Below are positions 59,618 to 64,000 of a stretch of DNA of 64,000 nt, in pieces. This stretch comes from Agrobacterium rubi TR3 = NBRC 13261 (lineage in GTDB: Bacteria > Pseudomonadota > Alphaproteobacteria > Rhizobiales > Rhizobiaceae): contig NZ_BBJU01000015.1 in the NCBI RefSeq assembly GCF_000739935.1, positions 1 through 64,000 on the forward strand. The letters run 5' to 3'. The position numbers and the translations under genes were made by a program. A model generated the notes under the pieces. The model was not told the origin of the DNA. It was given only the letters and a program-made list of their open reading frames with translations, and did not search any database. Numbering within the stretch: position 1 is the stretch's first letter; each line of letters opens with the position of its first letter.

Positions 59618-60032
59618 TGGCCTTGACGATCTCATGAAGGCATTCGACCGGGTGAAGAAAGCCCCGCGTGATGCCGTTTTGAAGGCACTGGCGACCTCGG
59701 CAGAGTCGATTGCATCAACACAGCGTGTCCTTGCACCGCAAGATACAGGCGCATTGAAGCAGTCGATCACCGTCACCATGCCCGGCCAGTCCACCCCGCC
59801 TTATAGCCAGCCGGGCGGCAATCGCGTTGCCGGTCCCGCCGAAGTCATCATCACCGTTGGCGATGCCGACACCCGTTATCCGCACATTATCGAATACGGC
59901 ACCAGCAAAGCCGACGCTCAACCCTTCTTTTGGCCGGGCTTTCGGCTTCAGCGCAAGCGCGCACAGCAACGTATCGACCGAGCTGGCCGAAAAGCCATCC
60001 GGGACGCATGGAAAGGCACGACCAGCCAATGA
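59607..60032 (+). CDS. HK97 gp10-like tail component
   Basis: A 141-residue minor protein of the HK97 gp10 family. 'LAPQDTGALKQSI' and 'YPHIIEYGTSKADAQPFFWP' are the usual landmarks. It acts at the head-tail joining step in related phages. Overlaps its neighbours on both sides by a few bases. Confidence 0.85.
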   Translation: MGNDGLDDLMKAFDRVKKAPRDAVLKALATSAESIASTQRVLAPQDTGALKQSITVTMPGQSTPPYSQPGGNRVAGPAEVIITVGDADTRYPHIIEYGTSKADAQPFFWPGFRLQRKRAQQRIDRAGRKAIRDAWKGTTSQ

Positions 60033-60460
60033 GTATCGAACCCGTTCTTACGCTTCAAACAGCGATCCGAAGCCGCCTGATCCACAAGCCGGAAGTGACC
60101 GACCTTGTGGACGCCAGCCATATCCGGGCAGGCAGCACACGGCCTGACAAAACGCCGTCCATCATCATCGCAGACGGCAACACCGAACTGCATGGCAATG
60201 ACTATCGCGCACAGAGCGCTGCATGGGTTTATCTCGACCTCCATATCTGGACGCTAGATGCTGGACAGGATGCAGCGAAAGAAATCGCAGCGACCGTCAA
60301 CGCCGCATTGTCCAAATACAATCTTTCCAATGAGATGCAGAGCGTTGGCGCTTACTGCGATCATTTCAAGGTGACGGATATCAGGCATGTCCGCGACCCT
60401 GACCCGGCCTACGGGCATTCTATCGTGAGCGTGGAAGCGCTAATCCGGTGGCTGGCATGA
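60029..60460 (+). CDS. DUF3168 phage tail-completion-like protein
   Basis: A 143-residue protein starting MSIEPVLTLQTAIRSRL, with 'TRPDKTPSIIIADG' and 'DLHIWTLDAGQDAAKEIAAT', the pattern of DUF3168 (tail terminator type). The ATG at 60029 overlaps the gp10-like stop (ATGA); upstream extensions of the frame are artefacts. Confidence 0.83.
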   Translation: MSIEPVLTLQTAIRSRLIHKPEVTDLVDASHIRAGSTRPDKTPSIIIADGNTELHGNDYRAQSAAWVYLDLHIWTLDAGQDAAKEIAATVNAALSKYNLSNEMQSVGAYCDHFKVTDIRHVRDPDPAYGHSIVSVEALIRWLA

Positions 60461-60774
60461 TCAATATTGGCCGCATGGATCGACGTGTCACCATTGAGCG
60501 ACAGGCCGAAACTGTAGAACTCTCCGGCGACGTGGTGAAGACATGGACGACAGCAGCCGTTGTTTGGGCTGAAATCATCCAGCAGACCGCAACAGAATTC
60601 TTTACTGGCTACGGCGAAGCGGAAACCGACAGCGTGATTTTCCGTATCAGATACCTTCCCGGCATCACCACGGCAGATCGCGTCACATATAACGGCAGCG
60701 CCTACGGCCTGAAAGAAATCAAAGAGCTTGGCAGATACGAAGCCCATGAGTTGCGTGGGGAGGTTCTGCAATGA
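60457..60774 (+). CDS. Phage head-tail adaptor / head closure protein
   Basis: A 105-residue beta-rich protein starting [16 protein letters not shown], with 'TTAAVVWAEIIQ' and 'FRIRYLPGITTADRVTYNGS', typical of the SPP1 gp16-like head-tail adaptor family. It overlaps DUF3168 by 4 bp. The tRNA-Leu-like gene begins 41 bp after its stop. Confidence 0.87.
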   Translation: MINIGRMDRRVTIERQAETVELSGDVVKTWTTAAVVWAEIIQQTATEFFTGYGEAETDSVIFRIRYLPGITTADRVTYNGSAYGLKEIKELGRYEAHELRGEVLQ

Positions 60775-60815
60775 CTATTGCAATCAACAGAAGAAATAAC
60801 TATGGTTTTCATAGT

Positions 60816-60925
60816 GCGCCATTGGTGAAACTGGTAGACACGCGGTATTGCCTAAACACTCCAGCGGTGTGTTTAGGAATATCGTGGGGAAACCCTTGCA
60901 GGTTCAAGTCCTGCATGGCGCACCA
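60816..60925 (+). tRNA. tRNA-Leu-like gene with expanded anticodon arm
   Basis: A 110-nt RNA gene with nearly all parts of a class II tRNA: 7-bp acceptor (GCGCCAT/ATGGCGC), D arm with CTGGTAGA, variable arm GGG-AAA-CCC, T arm GCAGG-TTCAAGT-CCTGC, discriminator A and encoded CCA. The D arm and discriminator point to Leu. The anticodon stem CGGTA/TATCG is followed not by 7 but by 32 nt, which fold into a continuation of the stem. In total 16 pairs form with one bulged G (60850) and a 9-nt loop TCCAGCGGT. Taking out 25 nt would give a normal 85-nt tRNA. The loop contains CAG, a Leu anticodon, without the usual U33. It probably cannot decode normally. Confidence 0.7.
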
Positions 60926-60943
60926 ATTCTCTGAGGCTGTCTA

Positions 60944-61345
60944 ATGCGTGGCCTCAAACCCTCCGTGATCGTTCCCGGTTCTTCTACTGTGCTGACAGTT
61001 CCGAAGCCTCCGGCCTATCTTTCTCGTGACGCTAAGGCTGAATGGAAGCGTGTTGCGCATATCCTCACTCACGAGCGCAAAATTCTAACTGAAGCCGATC
61101 TTGCCGCTCTTGAAAATTACGTAATCGCCGTCGCCACGATGCGGGAGGCACACCGTGAATTGCAGACCTCCGGCCTAATCGTCAATGGCAAACGGAACCC
61201 TGTCTCTACAATTCTTAAAGACAGCCAAATGCTTTCACTTCGAGCAGCATCGGAACTTGGCCTGACGCCCGCCGCCCGGTCACGCGCAGCGATTATGCAA
61301 GTAAGCTCCGACGATGACGACGATAACCCCTTGGCGGTGGTGTAA
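60944..61345 (+). CDS. terS: Terminase small subunit, P27 family
   Basis: A 133-residue P27-type small terminase that recognises phage DNA for packaging. 'PPAYLSRDAKAEWKRVAHIL' and 'ILTEADLAALENYV' followed by 'NPVSTILKDSQ' are family-specific. It overlaps terL by 1 bp (TAATG). An acidic DDDDD run lies near the end. Confidence 0.9.
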   Translation: MRGLKPSVIVPGSSTVLTVPKPPAYLSRDAKAEWKRVAHILTHERKILTEADLAALENYVIAVATMREAHRELQTSGLIVNGKRNPVSTILKDSQMLSLRAASELGLTPAARSRAAIMQVSSDDDDDNPLAVV

Positions 61346-62964
61346 TGGCGAGCACCTACCCGAATTGGGTTTTCGATAACAGCACCATTGAAGACCCATT
61401 CGGTCATGGGGAACGCGCCGTGCGCTTCCTTCGTATGCTTCGCCATCCATCCAGCAGCGCACCCAAACGCGCCTTCACCCTCACCCCGTGGCAAGAGCGC
61501 ATTATCCGTCGCATCTACGGCCCACGCACGCCAGACGGCCACATGATCGTGAAGACGGTTCTGCTTTTGATGCCACGCGGAAATCGTAAAACCACGCTGG
61601 CCGCAGCACTGGCATTACTCCACACCATCGGCCCGGAAGCGGTTGCCGGTGGACAAGCTATCTTCGCAGCAAAGGACAGCGATCAAGCCAAGATCGCGTT
61701 TGAAGAAGCCGCTGGCATTTTGCGTGAAGACAAGCGGCTCGTTTCCGCGACAAAGATTTATGGTTCAAAGACCGGCAAGCGCCTGATCGACTGCCCTGTG
61801 AAAAAGTCGCGGCTTGAAGTCATGTCGTCGGACGGCGGTAAAGCGCACGGTCTATCCCCGACATTCATTCTTGCCGACGAATTGCATGTCTGGAAAGGCC
61901 GCGAACTTTGGGAAGCACTCAAAAGCTCCCGTGTGAAGAAGCGCCCCTTGACCATCATCGCCAGCACGGCGGGCGCTGGAAACCAGAACCTGCTTTATGA
62001 TGAGTATGTAAACGCCTGCAAGATTGCGACAGGTGAGAAATTTAATCCGTCATATCTTCCGGTCTTGCTCGTGGCCGAGCCGGACGACGCATGGGACGAC
62101 CCGGCGACATGGCACAAAGCGAACCCCGGCCTTGCTGACGGCTTCGTTTCTATCGAAGAATTTGAGAACCTCGTCACCGACGCCAGAGACAGGCCGCAAG
62201 AGCGCTATTCATTCCTGCAATACAATCTGAATATCTGGCAGGGCGCTTCCCGTGAACCGCTCTTCGACATGGGTATCTATGACGAGGGCCATGACACAAA
62301 TTTCGATCTAACCGAACTCGAAACGCTCCCGGCATATCTCGGCGTGGACATGTCCGTTAATGGCGACCTGACGGCCATTGTTGCTGCCTTCAAGCATGGT
62401 GATGGCCGCATTTTCGTCCACCCGTGGTTCTTTGTTCCCGGTGACGATCTCAAGGCCAGAGCCGTCAAAGATGCCGTGCCTTATGAGCAATGGAAGGCTG
62501 ACGGCCATGTAAATGTGATAGACGGCCCGATCATTGAACCGGAAGCTATCGAACAGCATATCCGCGATCTCTGCGCCACCTTCGACGTCAGAGAAATCGC
62601 CTTCGATCCGTATCTTGCCCGCAAGACCATGCAGCGCCTCCACGATGACGGCTTGCCAGCAATCGAAATGCGACAGGCACCGCTCACCATGGGACCGGCG
62701 ACTGGCGATCTTGAGCGCACGGTCAATGGACGGATGATCCGCCACAACGACCACCCGGTTCTTCGACACCATTTTGATTCGGTTGTCGCAAGCCGTGGCG
62801 ATACCGGCCTTGTCAGAATGCACAAGGACAAGCGCACAGATCGCATCGACGGTGCGGTGGCAGCAGCCATGGCCGTTTCCCGTGCCATCCAGAGCAACAA
62901 CACCCGGTCAATCTATGACCTCCCCGAAGATGATTTTGATCGGCTGATGCAGGCCGCAGCGTAG
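61345..62964 (+). CDS. terL: Terminase large subunit
   Basis: A 539-residue packaging motor of the P27/TerL (Terminase_1) type. The ATPase site PRGNRKTT is at residues 77-84, and Walker B is FILADELHVW. The nuclease domain begins at YLGVDMSVNGDLTAIVAA and includes a late FDPYLARKTM and DGAVAAAMA. All landmarks look intact. Confidence 0.93.
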   Translation: MASTYPNWVFDNSTIEDPFGHGERAVRFLRMLRHPSSSAPKRAFTLTPWQERIIRRIYGPRTPDGHMIVKTVLLLMPRGNRKTTLAAALALLHTIGPEAVAGGQAIFAAKDSDQAKIAFEEAAGILREDKRLVSATKIYGSKTGKRLIDCPVKKSRLEVMSSDGGKAHGLSPTFILADELHVWKGRELWEALKSSRVKKRPLTIIASTAGAGNQNLLYDEYVNACKIATGEKFNPSYLPVLLVAEPDDAWDDPATWHKANPGLADGFVSIEEFENLVTDARDRPQERYSFLQYNLNIWQGASREPLFDMGIYDEGHDTNFDLTELETLPAYLGVDMSVNGDLTAIVAAFKHGDGRIFVHPWFFVPGDDLKARAVKDAVPYEQWKADGHVNVIDGPIIEPEAIEQHIRDLCATFDVREIAFDPYLARKTMQRLHDDGLPAIEMRQAPLTMGPATGDLERTVNGRMIRHNDHPVLRHHFDSVVASRGDTGLVRMHKDKRTDRIDGAVAAAMAVSRAIQSNNTRSIYDLPEDDFDRLMQAAA

Positions 62965-62975
62965 GAGTTTCCACC

Positions 62976-64000
62976 ATGGCAGATGAAGGCCAACAGCTTT
63001 TAGTCACACTTGCAGCCCGTTTCGACAAATACGAACGCGACATGGACCGCCAGAAACAACGCAGCCGCGACGGTTTCCGCAGGATGCAGAAAGATGCCGA
63101 CGACGCCGGTAGAGGCATGGAGCGATCCATGAATAAGGCGTCAGCTTCCATCGCCGGTAAAATGGAGGGCATGTTTGCTGGCGTCATGAAGGGCGGTGCG
63201 CTTGTTGCGGCAGTCGGTGGCGCAGCGATTGCAATCAAGCAAGTTGCCGATAGCGTGGCCGAAGTAGACCGGGAAGCTCGGAAGGCAGGCGTGTCTTCTA
63301 AAGTGTGGCAGCAATGGTCATATGTAGCGACCGCCACCGGCATGAGCATTGACGGCGTGACAGATGCGATAAAGGAACTGAACATTCGCGGCGATGAGTT
63401 TGCCAAGACCGGCAAGGGCAGCGCCGAAGAAGCTTTCCAACGCCTTGGCTATTCTGCGACAGACGTTGCGCAGAAACTCAAAGACCCTAGCCGGTTCATG
63501 GACGAAATCATTGCCAAGTTGCAAACGCTGGACGCTGCAGCGCAGACACGCATCCTTGACGAGATTTTTGGCGGAACTGGCGCGGAACAGATGGCTAAGG
63601 TTCTTGGCCTGTCCGTTAGCGAAATCCAGAAGATGCGCGGTGAAGCCGCTACTTTCACCGACGAACAGGTTGAGGCGGCAAAGAAGATCGACCGGGAGTT
63701 TTCGACCATGTGGCGGAACTTTACCGTTTACGCCAAACAAGCCGCGATCTCCGGGGTTGATGTTGCATCCAAGATCATCGGTGCAATCAATGACCCCTCC
63801 GGCGGTGCGCGTGACAAAGCCGTGGCTGCCTACAACTCCCCCGAAAAGCATCTTGAACGCCTTCAGGAACAACGCGCCAAAATCTTGCGCCAGATCGAAG
63901 ACACGCAGGGCGGAACGTCTGTCCTCAAAGAAGCGGAGTTGCGCCAGCTTCGCGCCTCCTTGTCGGCGGTCGATGAGAAAATCCACGATGTAACGGGCGG
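62976..64000 (+). CDS. Phage tail tape-measure protein, N-terminal part
   Basis: An open frame of 341 codons that runs off the window. It starts at ATG 62976 with AGGAG upstream, 11 bp after terL. The first 55 residues are charged helix (MADEGQQLLVTLAARFDKYE), then an Ala/Gly-rich hydrophobic stretch (about 60-90). A segment follows of the tape-measure type, 'VWQQWSYVATATGMSIDGVT' and 'ILDEIFGGTGAEQMAKVL'. Direct placement behind terL is unusual, since portal and capsid genes normally stand there. Confidence 0.85.
   Translation, partial: MADEGQQLLVTLAARFDKYERDMDRQKQRSRDGFRRMQKDADDAGRGMERSMNKASASIAGKMEGMFAGVMKGGALVAAVGGAAIAIKQVADSVAEVDREARKAGVSSKVWQQWSYVATATGMSIDGVTDAIKELNIRGDEFAKTGKGSAEEAFQRLGYSATDVAQKLKDPSRFMDEIIAKLQTLDAAAQTRILDEIFGGTGAEQMAKVLGLSVSEIQKMRGEAATFTDEQVEAAKKIDREFSTMWRNFTVYAKQAAISGVDVASKIIGAINDPSGGARDKAVAAYNSPEKHLERLQEQRAKILRQIEDTQGGTSVLKEAELRQLRASLSAVDEKIHDVTG

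Noticed and set aside
60843..60884. Group I intron in the tRNA-Leu-like gene
   Set aside because: The extra sequence is only about 25 nt, lacking any room for the catalytic core; a simple hairpin extension fits better.
1..64000. CRISPR arrays and insertion sequences
   Set aside because: I saw no regularly spaced direct repeats and no transposase gene anywhere in the window.

Overview
The window is chromosomal DNA of an alphaproteobacterium of the Agrobacterium/Rhizobium type. The evidence is the block pyrB-pyrC'-plsY-dprA-topA-rnr, a complete 14-gene nuo operon with a rhizobial-style long NuoE, the adjacent pleD-divK cell-cycle pair, small Rhizobiales families (DUF6105, DUF1467, DUF3572), and SOS boxes of the alphaproteobacterial type GTTC-N7-GTTC.

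Layout. 0-5.6 kb: gatC-gatA (tRNA amidotransferase) with a GNAT gene, an M48 protease, a UPF0173 hydrolase, a PhnA-like protein, ruvX and two overlapping small membrane genes. 5.7-9.4 kb: an accessory patch with a TetR regulator, two tiny membrane ORFs, a Phd/PemK-like toxin-antitoxin pair with its own operator, and an AidB-like acyl-CoA dehydrogenase. 9.4-21.7 kb: pyrB, a dihydroorotase homologue that has lost its metal ligands, plsY, dprA, topA, rnr (TTG start), DUF983, Nudix, MFS and rpmG. After an empty 0.7 kb stretch with two strong hairpins come pleD-divK, DUF3572, a BrnT/BrnA pair, an apparently LexA-controlled dinB, an L,D-transpeptidase and dnaE. Between dnaE and lolD lies an unpredicted 28-codon membrane-peptide ORF directly behind a perfect SOS box. 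lolD-lolC/E, proS, a free-standing sRNA candidate, DUF1467, mce, rnj and birA follow.

39.7-55.1 kb: nuoA to nuoN on the minus strand, encoding respiratory complex I, with one small exported protein inserted between nuoD and nuoE. Two identical tRNA-Asp genes and one tRNA-Val gene follow.

56.3-64.0 kb: a prophage or phage-derived island integrated beside tRNA-Val. Its integrase is frameshifted, and its portal and HNH genes are truncated and joined. Protease and capsid genes are absent from their usual place. An unknown zinc-ribbon gene sits there in reverse orientation. Connector genes, terS, terL and the start of a tape-measure gene follow in an unusual order. Between the head-tail adaptor and terS is a tRNA-Leu-like gene whose anticodon arm is expanded by about 25 nt into a 16-bp hairpin.

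The two observations I consider most likely to be undescribed are the SOS-box-driven 28-residue membrane peptide (32013-32099) and the tRNA-Leu-like RNA with the expanded anticodon arm (60816-60925). All assignments come from reading the sequence; no database search was run.
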